A stretch of 64,000 bases of DNA, taken from NCBI GenBank assembly GCA_019359245.1, contig JAHHHR010000008.1, positions 1 through 64,000 on the forward strand, given 5' to 3'. Source of the DNA: Nostoc desertorum CM1-VF14 (GTDB taxonomy: Bacteria; Cyanobacteriota; Cyanobacteriia; Cyanobacteriales; Nostocaceae). A program made the position numbers and the translations under genes. The notes under the pieces are model-generated. The model saw only the letters and a program-made list of their open reading frames with translations, did not search any database and was not told the DNA's origin. Numbering within the stretch: the first letter of the stretch is position 1; the number at the start of each line of letters is the position of its first letter. Positions 52,104-61,150 of this stretch are shown piece after piece.

Positions 52104-53165
52104 ATGAGTCGGCGGTTATTAGTTACTGGGGGCGCGGGTTTTATTGGGGCGAATTTTGTCCATCATTGGTGTCAGGTTTACCCAGATGATCGAGTGGTGG
52201 TGTTGGATGCGCTTACCTATGCGGGAAATCGTCTGAATTTGGCGCTAGTTGAGGGAAGAGAGAATTTTCGATTTGTGCATGGGGATATTTGCGATCGCGC
52301 CATCATAGACGAGTTATTATCAACCGAAAATATAGATACTATCGCCCATTTTGCTGCTGAATCTCATGTTGATCGTTCGATTCTTGGGCCAGCTGCTTTT
52401 GTCCAAACTAATGTAGTAGGAACTTTCACGCTGCTAGAAGCTTTTCGGCAGCATTGGGAGGCTCAAGCACAGCCATCTGATTATCGTTTTCTACACGTAT
52501 CTACTGATGAAGTCTACGGTAGTTTGGGCCCAGATGATGCAGCTTTTTCTGAAACTACACCTTACGCTCCTAATAGTCCCTATTCAGCTTCAAAAGCTGG
52601 TAGCGATCACTTAGTGCGTGCTTATTACCATACTTATGAACTCCCAACCATTATCACAAATTGCTCTAATAATTACGGACCTTATCAGTTTCCCGAAAAG
52701 CTAATTCCTCTGATGTGCATCAACACTTTGATAGGTAAGCCATTACCTGTTTATGGCGATGGAAAAAATGTGCGTGATTGGCTTTATGTGGGCGATCATT
52801 GTCGTGCTTTGGATGTGGTAATCAATCACGCCCAACCAGGGGAAACATACAATATTGGTGGCAACAATGAGGTGGAAAATATTAACCTTGTAGAACTTTT
52901 GTGTCAGATGATGGATGAGTTAGGATCTAATTTACCAGTATATCCGGCAAAGCAGTTAATTACTTTTGTCAAGGATAGACAAGGACATGACAGGAGATAT
53001 GCAATTAATGCGAACAAAATTAAAACTCAGCTTGGTTGGACACCTTCAGTAACAATTGCTGAGGGTTTACGTTTAACAGTTGAATGGTATCTCAATCATC
53101 GTGATTGGTGGGAACCTTTACTGTCTGCGGAATATCAAGCTTACTATCGCAAAAATTATCTGTAA
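52104..53165 (+). CDS. rfbB: dTDP-glucose 4,6-dehydratase
   Basis: The 353-residue protein is a full-length RmlB/RfbB: NAD-binding VTGGAGFIGANFVHHW, the catalytic THAESHVDRSI-like HFAAESHVDRSI, STDEVYGSL, SPYSASKAGSDHLVRAYYHT (Tyr and Lys) and the NCSNNYGPYQFPEKLIPL block. It converts dTDP-glucose to dTDP-4-keto-6-deoxyglucose, the precursor of dTDP-L-rhamnose and other 6-deoxysugars, in the cytoplasm (EC 4.2.1.46). No rfbA, rfbC or rfbD gene is adjacent. It is preceded by the glycosyltransferase. Confidence 0.96.
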   Translation: MSRRLLVTGGAGFIGANFVHHWCQVYPDDRVVVLDALTYAGNRLNLALVEGRENFRFVHGDICDRAIIDELLSTENIDTIAHFAAESHVDRSILGPAAFVQTNVVGTFTLLEAFRQHWEAQAQPSDYRFLHVSTDEVYGSLGPDDAAFSETTPYAPNSPYSASKAGSDHLVRAYYHTYELPTIITNCSNNYGPYQFPEKLIPLMCINTLIGKPLPVYGDGKNVRDWLYVGDHCRALDVVINHAQPGETYNIGGNNEVENINLVELLCQMMDELGSNLPVYPAKQLITFVKDRQGHDRRYAINANKIKTQLGWTPSVTIAEGLRLTVEWYLNHRDWWEPLLSAEYQAYYRKNYL

Positions 53166-53261
53166 ACCACCTTTTTTAACCAATGCTCTGACAATTTCTC
53201 TAGATAATGACTATCCTTGAGTAAGGGAATCAGATTATCGTAAACTGCCAGCAGGTGTAAG

Positions 53262-54455
53262 ATGCTGCAACCAGAAGAGATATTACAAGATCGTTATCAA
53301 ATCCAACGCCAACTCGGCAATAATGGAATTCGTCAAACTTGGCTAGCTAAGGATTTACAAGCCTCTAATGCCGAAAATTCGACCGTTGTGGTCAAACTTT
53401 TAGCCTTTGGCGGTACTGTGCAGTGGGATGACTTGAAACTTTTTGAGAGGGAAGCACAAATACTTAAACAGCTAAATCATCCCCGCATCCCTCGATATAT
53501 AGATTATTTTTGTATTGACGATCGCACCCTCTGGTTTGCCTTAATACAAGAATATATCCCTGGTGAGTCGCTTAAAGAAAAACTTGCTGATGGCAAAAGG
53601 TTTACTGAAAAGCGAACTAGAAAAATTGCTATTGAGGTTTTAAATATTCTCACGTATCTACATGATTTGAATCCAGGGGTCTTGCATAGAGATATTAAAC
53701 CCAGTAATTTAATCTGGGGCGAAGATAATCGGATTTATTTAGTTGATTTCGGTGCAGTTCAGGACAAAGCGGCAAGAGAAGGCGTTACTTTTACTGTTGT
53801 CGGTACTTATGGTTATGCCCCAATGGAACAATTTGGTGGTCGAGCGGTTCCAGCTTCAGACCTCTATGCACTGGGTGCGACTTTAATTCATTTGCTAACT
53901 AGAACTTCACCCTCTGATTTACCCCAGCAAGATTTGCGGCTGCAATTTACCGACCGAGTTAATCTCAGTCCCAGTTTTGTCAGTTGGCTACAAAAGTTGA
54001 TAGAACCTGCTCCAGAACAACGATTTACTGATGCCCGCCAAGCGCTGAATGCTCTCAAATCTGGTCTGGCTGTCAAATCTGCAAACAAGAATCAACTTTT
54101 GCCGCTAAAAGAAATAATCAACAATTCTGGATGTGGGATAAATAATTACAATGAAACAGTCCCAGAGGAAATTCTTGGTTGGAATTGGGGCGCATTCCTA
54201 ATGCCTTGGCTGTGGATGTGGCCGAATCAAGTGTGGTATGGGCTATTCTGTTTTATACCCCACGGTTGGTGGTTAATGGCGATCGCTCTTGGTGCTAAGG
54301 GCAATGAATGGGCTTGGAAAAGTAGACCGTGGCGCAATGTTGAACAATTCAAAGCGCATCAGAGAGGCTGGGCGATCGCTGGGATTCTACTTGGAGCGCC
54401 TATTAGTCTTATGCTGTGGCTTCGAGCGATCGTTTTGCTCAAATCTGCACTGTAA
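53262..54455 (+). CDS. serine/threonine protein kinase with C-terminal membrane region
   Basis: The 397-residue protein has a Hanks-type kinase domain: the glycine-rich loop reads LGNNGIRQTWLAKDL and lacks the usual GxGxxG, the invariant lysine is in VVVKLLAF, then LHRDIKPSNLIW (catalytic loop), LVDFGAVQD (DFG) and GTYGYAPMEQFGGRAVPASD (activation segment). The C-terminal 120 residues include DLN-like EEILGWNWGAFLMPWLWMWP and hydrophobic stretches (IAGILLGAPISLMLWL), suggesting membrane attachment. Such kinases are numerous in Nostocales and their targets are mostly unknown. It probably is active despite the altered loop. Confidence 0.85.
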   Translation: MLQPEEILQDRYQIQRQLGNNGIRQTWLAKDLQASNAENSTVVVKLLAFGGTVQWDDLKLFEREAQILKQLNHPRIPRYIDYFCIDDRTLWFALIQEYIPGESLKEKLADGKRFTEKRTRKIAIEVLNILTYLHDLNPGVLHRDIKPSNLIWGEDNRIYLVDFGAVQDKAAREGVTFTVVGTYGYAPMEQFGGRAVPASDLYALGATLIHLLTRTSPSDLPQQDLRLQFTDRVNLSPSFVSWLQKLIEPAPEQRFTDARQALNALKSGLAVKSANKNQLLPLKEIINNSGCGINNYNETVPEEILGWNWGAFLMPWLWMWPNQVWYGLFCFIPHGWWLMAIALGAKGNEWAWKSRPWRNVEQFKAHQRGWAIAGILLGAPISLMLWLRAIVLLKSAL

Positions 54456-54677
54456 GGCAGCCTTTTAAGTAAATATCAAGGGAGGGTTTTTCAGCCATTT
54501 GAAAATAGGTTTAGCTGCTGTTTTCTGAAAAATTGTGATGATATAGGTTATAGCCTTGCGGGGAGAAGCAAAACGACGCAAACAAATTTTAGTTGATAGC
54601 TAAGAGACAGCCAATGCTGGGCATCTCTGTTACTTGGTTGTGGCTCGAAAAATTTCTTGTGCGTATTTAAAAAACAC

Positions 54678-55029
54678 TCACCACTGAGGATTTGCAATAA
54701 TTAATGCTGCCGCTGCCTCATTATCCAATGGTCTAGAGAAAAAATTTCCCTGCCCATATTCACATTTCATGGCTTTTAGGAGCGCTAGCTGTTCTGCCGT
54801 TTCTACCCCTTCGGCTATCACATCTACACCTAGTTTTTTGGACAGGATTACAATTGTTTCAACAATATCTAAATTTCCTTCATCAACGCTGCTGCCACTG
54901 ACAAAGGAGCGGTCTATCTTCAACTGATTAATTGGAAAGTGGTGGAGACGACTTAATGAGGAATAGCCTGTACCAAAGTCGTCAATTGCTAACTTAATTC
55001 CTAATTTTCTTAGTTGTTTTAGCCTGATG
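54678..55029 (-). pseudogene. out-of-frame C-terminal part of the GGDEF/EAL protein
   Basis: The minus-strand frame reads AIRLKQLRKLGIKLAIDDFG, TGYSSLSRL, LKIDRSFV and DVIAEGVETAEQLALLKAMK, ending PLDNEAAAALIIANPQW. This is the second half of the EAL domain and belongs directly after the product of the gene at 55019. A one-base shift near 55028 (AAAGGG followed by CC) separates the two frames. Confidence 0.85.
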
Positions 55030-57064
55030 GCCCTTTGTCGCTGTTTTCCATAATTACGGTTTCTGTAATCTCCAGCGTCAAACTTTGTGCATCTAGTCCA
55101 GTCTTCTCTAGAACTTGATTAATGTGCGGCAGCAACTTTTGTTGACTAAACCTAGTACTACAAAGATTGACGCTAATAGTCAAGGGGCGCTCACCCAAAC
55201 TTGACCACTGGGAAAATCGCTCTTGCCACTGCTGTGTCTGACGACATGCCTCATCCAACACCCACTCATCAATTGCGATGATTAACCCGGTTGATTGGGC
55301 AGTTGACATAAAATACTCTGGCAAAACAATGCCAAGTTTTGGATGTAGCCAGCGCACAAGGGCTTCAAAACCAGTTATCTTCCCAGTTTTTAGTAACACT
55401 ATCGGTTGATAATAAATCCGAAACTCAAGACGCTCAATGGCTCGGCGCAAAGCATTCTCCAACTGCAATTGTGAGACTGCTTGAATGTGCATATCAGTGT
55501 TAAAAATCTCATAACACACTTTGCCTTGTGCCTTAGCTCGGTACATCGCAATGTCAGCATCACGCAAGAGTTCTTCTGGTTGGTTATAACTTGGGGTGCT
55601 TAGGACAATGCCAATACTGGCTGTAGTAAAGACTTCTTGCCCATCTAGCTCCACAGGAAGTGCCAGTTTCTGTTGTATTCGCTCAGTAGCGTTTATCACA
55701 TCGTTAATATCTTTAATCCCTTCTAGCAGGATTATAAACTCGTCTCCTCCCAGCCTTGCGCCTACATCTATGGAGCGCAAGCATTCTTGGAGCCTTTGAG
55801 CAATGACAAGTAATAATTGATCACCAAATCTGTGTCCAAGGCTGTCGTTGATAGACTTAAAGCCATCTAGGTCTAAAAACAGGACAGCAAATAGATAATC
55901 TTCATGCCGTTTGGAATAATTGATCGCATGTTCAAGGCGCTTTATAAATGCAGTACGGTTTGGCAGACCCGTCAGTGCATCGTGAAACGCAAGGTGCAGC
56001 AGTTGTAACTCGGCTCGTTTACGCTCTGTAATTTCAGTCTGCAATTCATCATTTGCTTTTACCAGTTGCGCTGTCCGTTGCGTAACACGTTTTTCTAACT
56101 CATCTTTTGCTCGGTGCAACAATTCTTCCGCTTGTTTGCGTTCACTGATATTGCACAGCAGCCAACGCCAACCAACCTGCTGATGGTATGAATTGTACAC
56201 AATAGATGCTCTAATGCTAGCAGGGAAACGTGTACCACCTCGTGGATATAGATAAATTTCCCAGTCTTGTAGCGGCTGCAAATTAGAAATCTTGGCTCTA
56301 AATATCTGGCGATCTTGTTGAGCAATAAACACAATTAATGGTTTCCCTACCAGAGATTTTTGGCTTACACAGAGCAAGGTTGCTGCTGCATTGTTAGCCT
56401 CTTGAATTATCCCTAGACTATTAGTTACTAAATACCCATCTGGAGCAAACTCAAACAAATCTTGGTAACGTTGCTGCTGCAATTCTGACAAGTCACGGGC
56501 AGTAGCCAGCTGTTCATTTTGTTGGCGTAGTTCCTCGTACACAACTTGAAGTTCTTCAAGGGTTTGCTGAAGTTCCTCGTTAACTTGCTCTTGATAAGTA
56601 AATTTTTCTTCCTCCAGTGAAAACAGCTCAAGCAAGCTAGTCTCAGTGACGATTCCTAGCAATTGCCCAACATTGTCCAAAATAGGCAAATGGCGAATTT
56701 GATGCTGATGCAATAACGACAAAGCTGTGAAAATATCTTGAGAATTTGATTGTGTGAGCGTAACAACTTGCTGCGTCATCACCTGAGCCATTTTCGCCCT
56801 GGATAAGTCCATCCCGGAGGCAACAAGCCTAACTACATCTTGACAAGTGAATATCCCTAATAGCTGCGTTCTATCCATAACTAAGATGCAGCTAGATCCT
56901 TGCTTGCTTCTGATCCTTGAGTCAAATGAAAAATTTAAGCTAGTCAGATCATATTTAATACTTTGTTTCTGACTCATTAATCCAATAGCTTTAATTACAG
57001 TACTATCAGGACTAATTATCCAAGGGCAACGATCAATAGCATCAGATAAATTAAGCAATTTCAT
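55019..57064 (-). CDS. CBS-PAS-GGDEF-EAL signalling protein, frameshifted in the EAL domain
   Basis: The 681-residue frame has a CBS-domain pair (about residues 10-135), a coiled coil, a PAS domain (about 190-310), a second coiled coil, a GGDEF domain with intact ARLGGDEFIILLEG, and the start of an EAL domain with ITGFEALVRWLHP. It ends ENSDKGPSG where the frame breaks; the rest of the EAL domain follows at 54678 in another frame. The undamaged protein would be about 795 residues and combine diguanylate cyclase and phosphodiesterase modules. Start at MKLLNLSDAIDRC (57064) is chosen over an upstream frame. The damage removes the EAL active-site acidic residues after the break. Confidence 0.85.
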   Translation of the reverse strand: MKLLNLSDAIDRCPWIISPDSTVIKAIGLMSQKQSIKYDLTSLNFSFDSRIRSKQGSSCILVMDRTQLLGIFTCQDVVRLVASGMDLSRAKMAQVMTQQVVTLTQSNSQDIFTALSLLHQHQIRHLPILDNVGQLLGIVTETSLLELFSLEEEKFTYQEQVNEELQQTLEELQVVYEELRQQNEQLATARDLSELQQQRYQDLFEFAPDGYLVTNSLGIIQEANNAAATLLCVSQKSLVGKPLIVFIAQQDRQIFRAKISNLQPLQDWEIYLYPRGGTRFPASIRASIVYNSYHQQVGWRWLLCNISERKQAEELLHRAKDELEKRVTQRTAQLVKANDELQTEITERKRAELQLLHLAFHDALTGLPNRTAFIKRLEHAINYSKRHEDYLFAVLFLDLDGFKSINDSLGHRFGDQLLLVIAQRLQECLRSIDVGARLGGDEFIILLEGIKDINDVINATERIQQKLALPVELDGQEVFTTASIGIVLSTPSYNQPEELLRDADIAMYRAKAQGKVCYEIFNTDMHIQAVSQLQLENALRRAIERLEFRIYYQPIVLLKTGKITGFEALVRWLHPKLGIVLPEYFMSTAQSTGLIIAIDEWVLDEACRQTQQWQERFSQWSSLGERPLTISVNLCSTRFSQQKLLPHINQVLEKTGLDAQSLTLEITETVIMENSDKGPSG

Positions 57065-57097
57065 TAGATAAATGCTAAATTCTATACCTATCCTAAC

Positions 57098-57412
57098 CTG
57101 AGTTTGGGATAAGGAAAAAAACAGGTAATAAGCTGAAAATAACAACAAATCCAGCAACCTGTCTTATGTTTAGTTTAGATGTTTTGTTCTGTCATGTAGA
57201 TGATTTCTGTAAAGCGTTTGAAGCCCAATGGCACAGAAAACTGTTAAATCATGGAGGAATAAAACGTGTACGAGCGAAAAGCTTGTGTTTAAGTGAAATA
57301 ATGACAATCGTTAACTTTTTTTGCAGATTAATCGCTTATTGTCATCAACCTAAAAAACCTAGCCTTCAACTTGAGTCGCTTTTACCTCCTTATCTTTAAC
57401 CCGAACTCAGGT
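57098..57412 (+). mobile_element. IS982-type insertion sequence remnant
   Basis: The left end ACCTGAGTTTGGGATAAGGA and the right end (read on the other strand) ACCTGAGTTCGGGTTAAAGA are inverted repeats of about 16 bp, extended by TA/TA outside. The interior keeps the start of a transposase (57166) but lacks the DDE core. At 315 bp it is a deleted copy, comparable to a MITE of the IS982 family. Confidence 0.75.
57166..57399 (+). pseudogene. truncated IS982 family transposase
   Basis: MFSLDVLFCHVDDFCKAFE is the family N-terminus and AKSLCLSEIMTIVNFF is the next conserved block of IS982 transposases. Beyond about residue 52 the frame no longer resembles the family and ends after 77 codons, against roughly 280-300 for a complete transposase. 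The catalytic domain is missing. Confidence 0.8.
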
Positions 57413-57426
57413 TAATTAGACAAAAC

Positions 57427-57488
57427 ATATCCCTCTCCGAGTCGGAGAGGGACAAACTTGAACTTTAGTTCAAGGCAGGGAGAGGTTT
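57427..57488. repeat. interspersed repeat (CCCTCTCCGAGTCGGAGAGGG type)
   Basis: CCCTCTCC and GGAGAGGG form a perfect hairpin, followed by AACTTGAACTTTAGTTCAAG and GGCAGGGAGAGGTTT. The reverse complement of the second part matches 41587-41630. It is a dispersed repeat next to the IS982 remnant. Confidence 0.7.
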
Positions 57489-57533
57489 GTCGAGCTCACG
57501 TTAAGTTGACTACCCCACCAACTCTATTTCTAA

Positions 57534-58199
57534 CTACATAACTTGCGATTCAACTACACCAACGGGACAAGATACGTTTGTCCCTCCTAAACCACAATAC
57601 CCGTTAGGATTTTTAGCCAGGTATTGCTGATGGTAAGCTTCAGCGTAATAGAATTCCGGTGCATCCAAGATTTCTGTAGTAATCTTGCCATAACCTGCAT
57701 CGTTGAGAGCTTGCTGATAAGCTTCCCGCGATGCTTCTGCTAGCTGCTTTTGAGTTTCAGAATATACATAAATTCCCGAACGGTATTGAGTGCCAGCATC
57801 ATTACCTTGGCGCATCCCTTGGGTAGGATTGTGGCTTTCCCAGAAGACTTTGAGCAACTCAGAATAACTAATTACTTTGGGATCAAACACAACCAACACC
57901 ACTTCATTGTGACCGGTTCGCCCACTACATACCTCTTCATAAGTGGGGTTGGGTGTGAATCCAGCAGCGTAACCCACTGCGGTGGTGTAAACTCCTTTAA
58001 GTTGCCAGAATTTGCGTTCTGCACCCCAAAAACAGCCCAAGCCAAAAATTGCCTTCTCTAATCCATCGGGATAAGGAGGTTGTAAAGGATTCTTGTTGAC
58101 ATAATGAGCTGCGGGTACTGACATAGATTGTGCCCTTCCTGACAAAGCTTCTTCAGGTGTGGGCATAACTGACTTTTTGCCAAATCCGAATAGTCCCAT
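57534..58199 (-). CDS. msrA: peptide methionine sulfoxide reductase MsrA
   Basis: The 221-residue protein has the MsrA active site [15 protein letters not shown] with the catalytic cysteine at residue 56. It also has [24 protein letters not shown] [32 protein letters not shown] and a C-terminal [13 protein letters not shown] with two resolving cysteines. It reduces methionine-S-sulfoxide in proteins. The first 45 residues ([20 protein letters not shown]) exceed the core. No msrB is adjacent. Start MGLFGFGKK is conserved. Confidence 0.95.
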   Translation of the reverse strand: MGLFGFGKKSVMPTPEEALSGRAQSMSVPAAHYVNKNPLQPPYPDGLEKAIFGLGCFWGAERKFWQLKGVYTTAVGYAAGFTPNPTYEEVCSGRTGHNEVVLVVFDPKVISYSELLKVFWESHNPTQGMRQGNDAGTQYRSGIYVYSETQKQLAEASREAYQQALNDAGYGKITTEILDAPEFYYAEAYHQQYLAKNPNGYCGLGGTNVSCPVGVVESQVM

Positions 58200-58423
58200 T
58201 GATTTTGACTCTGATATATATCTTTACCTTATTTACTATTGTAAAGATTCTAGCGATCGCTTGGAGTTTTCTCGGAATTCTCAGCGTAGCCATTCTCACA
58301 GAACTGTTGTCCGGTCGCTTTTCCATCAATATTACTAAGTTTAGTAAAGATATGTAAAGAATTCTTGTACATATAATACATGTAATCGTAATATTTTACT
58401 CCACCAGGAGAAAAACATTATAT

Positions 58424-59929
58424 ATGCTATTTAACAGCCTAGAGTTTATATTTTTGTTTTTGCCAATTACTCTTTTCATATTTTTTTTTCTTGGTAAATA
58501 TAGTTATCACCATTTAGCAATTGCCTGGTTAGTAATTGCTTCTTTATTTTTCTATAGTTGGTGGAACCCAAGATATTTAGTATTGCTTATAGCATCAATC
58601 GGCTTAAATTGTTTTATAGGTTATACACTCAATCAAGAGTTAAACTCACCGCTCAGAAAAAAGACACTTCTCATTTTAGGAATAACAGCTAATTTAATCA
58701 TCCTTGGTTGCTTCAAGTACGCTAATTTTTTTGTTTCAAGTGCAGCCGATATATTAGGTATAAACTTTAATTTACAAAATATTATCCTCCCATTAGGGAT
58801 ATCTTTCTTTACTTTTCAGCAAATTACCTACTTGGTTGATTCTTACCGAGGGGAAACAAAAGACACTAAATTTTTAGACTACTGCCTATTTATCACCTTT
58901 TTCCCTAAACTAATTTCTGGCCCTATTGTTCACCACTCAGAGGTCATGCCACAATTCGCTGACAAAACTCTGTATCGGTTTAACTTTGAAAATATGGCAG
59001 TAGGTATTACCATTTTCAGTTTGGGATTATTTAAGAAAGTTGTTTTTGCAGATAACATTGCTGCTTATGCAAGCCCAATATTTAATACTGCTGCTGCTGG
59101 TATCTTCCCCACATTTTTAGAGTCTTGGGTTGGTGCGCTAGCCTACACGTTGCAACTGTACTTTGATTTTTCTGGTTATTCTGACATGGCGATTGGGATA
59201 GCTAGGATGTTCGGGATTAAATTACCAGCCAACTTTTTCTCACCTTATAAAGCTACGAGCATTAGCGACTTCTGGCGTAGGTGGCACATCACTCTTTCTA
59301 ACTTTCTTCGAGATTACTTATACATTCCTCTAGGTGGTAATCGCAAAGGTGAGATTAGACGTAGTTTGAATCTAATTGTGACTATGCTGCTGGGAGGAAT
59401 TTGGCATGGTGAAGGTTGGCAATTTGTCTTTTGGGGTGGATTACATGGCGTTTATCTAACCATTAATCATGAGTGGAATGTTTTACAAAAAAATTATAAT
59501 TTGAAAACAGATAACTGGCTTAGTGTAAAACTAGGTTGGTTTATAACATTTCTCGCGGTTGTGTTTGGATGGGTATTCTTCAGAGCAGAAAACATAAGTA
59601 CGGCATTCGTAATTGTCAAAGGCATGATCGGATTAAATGGCTTATTATTCAGTACTCAAATTCTTGAGTCAGGGTTAAAAAAAGCAATTATTGATATTTC
59701 TATTTTACTTGCGATCGTATGGTTGACACCTAATGTTCAGGAATGGATGGGTAAGTATGATCCAGTCTTAAATTATGAAAAAGTCAAAAAACTTTCATCT
59801 CATAGCCTTTTCTGGTCTAAGTTGCAGTGGCAACCTAATCAAACATATGCCGTCCTCGTTTCAGTCTTAACTGTAATTGCGCTGTTGCACCTTACTAAAG
59901 TTAGTGAGTTTTTATATTTTCAGTTTTAA
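58424..59929 (+). CDS. MBOAT family membrane O-acyltransferase
   Basis: The 501-residue protein has 10-12 hydrophobic helices and matches the AlgI/DltB-type MBOAT group: FYSWWNPRYLVLLIASI, the SFFTFQQITYLVDSYRG segment, FDFSGYSDMAIGIARMFGI, FWRRWHITLSNFLRDYLYIP, and GGIWHGEGWQFVFWGGLHGV with the catalytic histidine. Such proteins pass acyl, usually acetyl, groups across the cytoplasmic membrane to extracytoplasmic polysaccharides. The next gene, 15 bp downstream, encodes a likely SGNH partner, so both probably O-acetylate an exported glycan. The donor is inferred. Confidence 0.93.
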   Translation: MLFNSLEFIFLFLPITLFIFFFLGKYSYHHLAIAWLVIASLFFYSWWNPRYLVLLIASIGLNCFIGYTLNQELNSPLRKKTLLILGITANLIILGCFKYANFFVSSAADILGINFNLQNIILPLGISFFTFQQITYLVDSYRGETKDTKFLDYCLFITFFPKLISGPIVHHSEVMPQFADKTLYRFNFENMAVGITIFSLGLFKKVVFADNIAAYASPIFNTAAAGIFPTFLESWVGALAYTLQLYFDFSGYSDMAIGIARMFGIKLPANFFSPYKATSISDFWRRWHITLSNFLRDYLYIPLGGNRKGEIRRSLNLIVTMLLGGIWHGEGWQFVFWGGLHGVYLTINHEWNVLQKNYNLKTDNWLSVKLGWFITFLAVVFGWVFFRAENISTAFVIVKGMIGLNGLLFSTQILESGLKKAIIDISILLAIVWLTPNVQEWMGKYDPVLNYEKVKKLSSHSLFWSKLQWQPNQTYAVLVSVLTVIALLHLTKVSEFLYFQF

Positions 59930-59944
59930 GGAGAATCAAAGCTG

Positions 59945-60946
59945 ATGCTTGCTTATTTAAAAACATACTTCACATTAATAAGTATACTTATTTCATTTAT
60001 TGGAGCATTAAATATAGCTGTTGACCCGCTTTGGCACACTAAGGGAAACAAGTTAAATCAAGTGAATGTTCCATATAACGAAAGGTTGACCAAAACTAAT
60101 CTATTATTAAATAGTGATAAACAAAAGTACGATTGCCTAATTTTTGGCAGTTCTCGTGTCACTCTTCTAGGTAGTAAAGCATTTAAAAACAATCTTTGTT
60201 TTAATTATTCCTTTAGTGCTGGGACAGCTGAGGAATTTGTTAAATATGCTGAATACGTTAAAGATAAAAGAGTTAATCCTAAAAAAATATATGTGGGTAT
60301 AGACGCTTACAATTTTACTTTTGATAAAAAAACTGCTTTTAAAAATAAAGTTGAGGTAGCAGAACCAAAACCTATCTATCAGTCATATCTATTCTCGTTA
60401 GATACTTTGCAGATGTCCTTAAAAACAATTTTTAGGCTAAATACAGAGATTAGATTTTATGATCAAGATTTCCAAGGTAAAATTTTTGATAATGCCCCTA
60501 AATACAAACCGGAATTTTTAGATAAAAAGCTTCAGGAGCAATGTAATTTTTCACGTATTGCCTATTACAAACAAATACAAAATATATTCCCAAATGCTAA
60601 GATTATCGGGTATGTGCCACCAATCTCAGTTTGGAAACTTTTTAATGAAAGCTATGCTCGTGGTTTGCTAGACTGCCAATTACAAGCGATTTATGAAGCT
60701 TCTAAAAATTATGATGTAACATATGATTTTTCATATACTTCAGAGATAAATACAAAAATAAATAATACTTATGATGGTAGTCACTACCACCCAGATATCA
60801 ATAATCAGATAGCACAAGTTCTTGAAGGAAACCTATCAAGTATTGGCATTCGCATCCATCAATATAATCTAAATGAATATCAGCAGTTTCATAAAACTAA
60901 GCTAAAAGAATATTTGTACAAGGAAAAACAGGAAAAGCTATGGTGA
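59945..60946 (+). CDS. membrane-anchored SGNH hydrolase-like partner
   Basis: The 333-residue protein has an N-terminal membrane helix (YFTLISILISFIGALNIAV) then an extracytoplasmic domain. CLIFGSSRVTLLG resembles block I of SGNH enzymes with a candidate nucleophile serine, and NTYDGSHYHPDINNQI gives the D-x-x-H catalytic end. AlgX/AlgJ and DltD proteins, which finish O-acylation started by an MBOAT, have this layout. It is translationally close to the MBOAT gene (15 bp) and is followed by a terminator at 61016. Specific substrate is unknown. Confidence 0.75.
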   Translation: MLAYLKTYFTLISILISFIGALNIAVDPLWHTKGNKLNQVNVPYNERLTKTNLLLNSDKQKYDCLIFGSSRVTLLGSKAFKNNLCFNYSFSAGTAEEFVKYAEYVKDKRVNPKKIYVGIDAYNFTFDKKTAFKNKVEVAEPKPIYQSYLFSLDTLQMSLKTIFRLNTEIRFYDQDFQGKIFDNAPKYKPEFLDKKLQEQCNFSRIAYYKQIQNIFPNAKIIGYVPPISVWKLFNESYARGLLDCQLQAIYEASKNYDVTYDFSYTSEINTKINNTYDGSHYHPDINNQIAQVLEGNLSSIGIRIHQYNLNEYQQFHKTKLKEYLYKEKQEKLW

Positions 60947-61015
60947 GAAACAGAGTTTTACTGTGTTTGAGTCGATTTTTTATAAGATAGAGTAAATGTT
61001 AGTTGAGAATTCTTT

Positions 61016-61058
61016 AAGGTTGCTATTAAAGGTCATTAAATAATAGTAACCTTTTTTT
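61016..61058 (+). terminator. intrinsic terminator after the MBOAT/SGNH pair
   Basis: AAGGTTGCTATTA (61016-61028) and TAATAGTAACCTT (61041-61053) pair with one mismatch around a 12-nt loop and are followed by a T-tract to 61058. It closes the two-gene O-acylation operon. Confidence 0.88.
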
Positions 61059-61150
61059 ACTAGACTTTATTGTCCTTGTGACGCTAGTTCATGCTATTCA
61101 TCAATGTTATGAATACCTTTTAAAGGTAAATTGGCGTCACAAAAATACTC

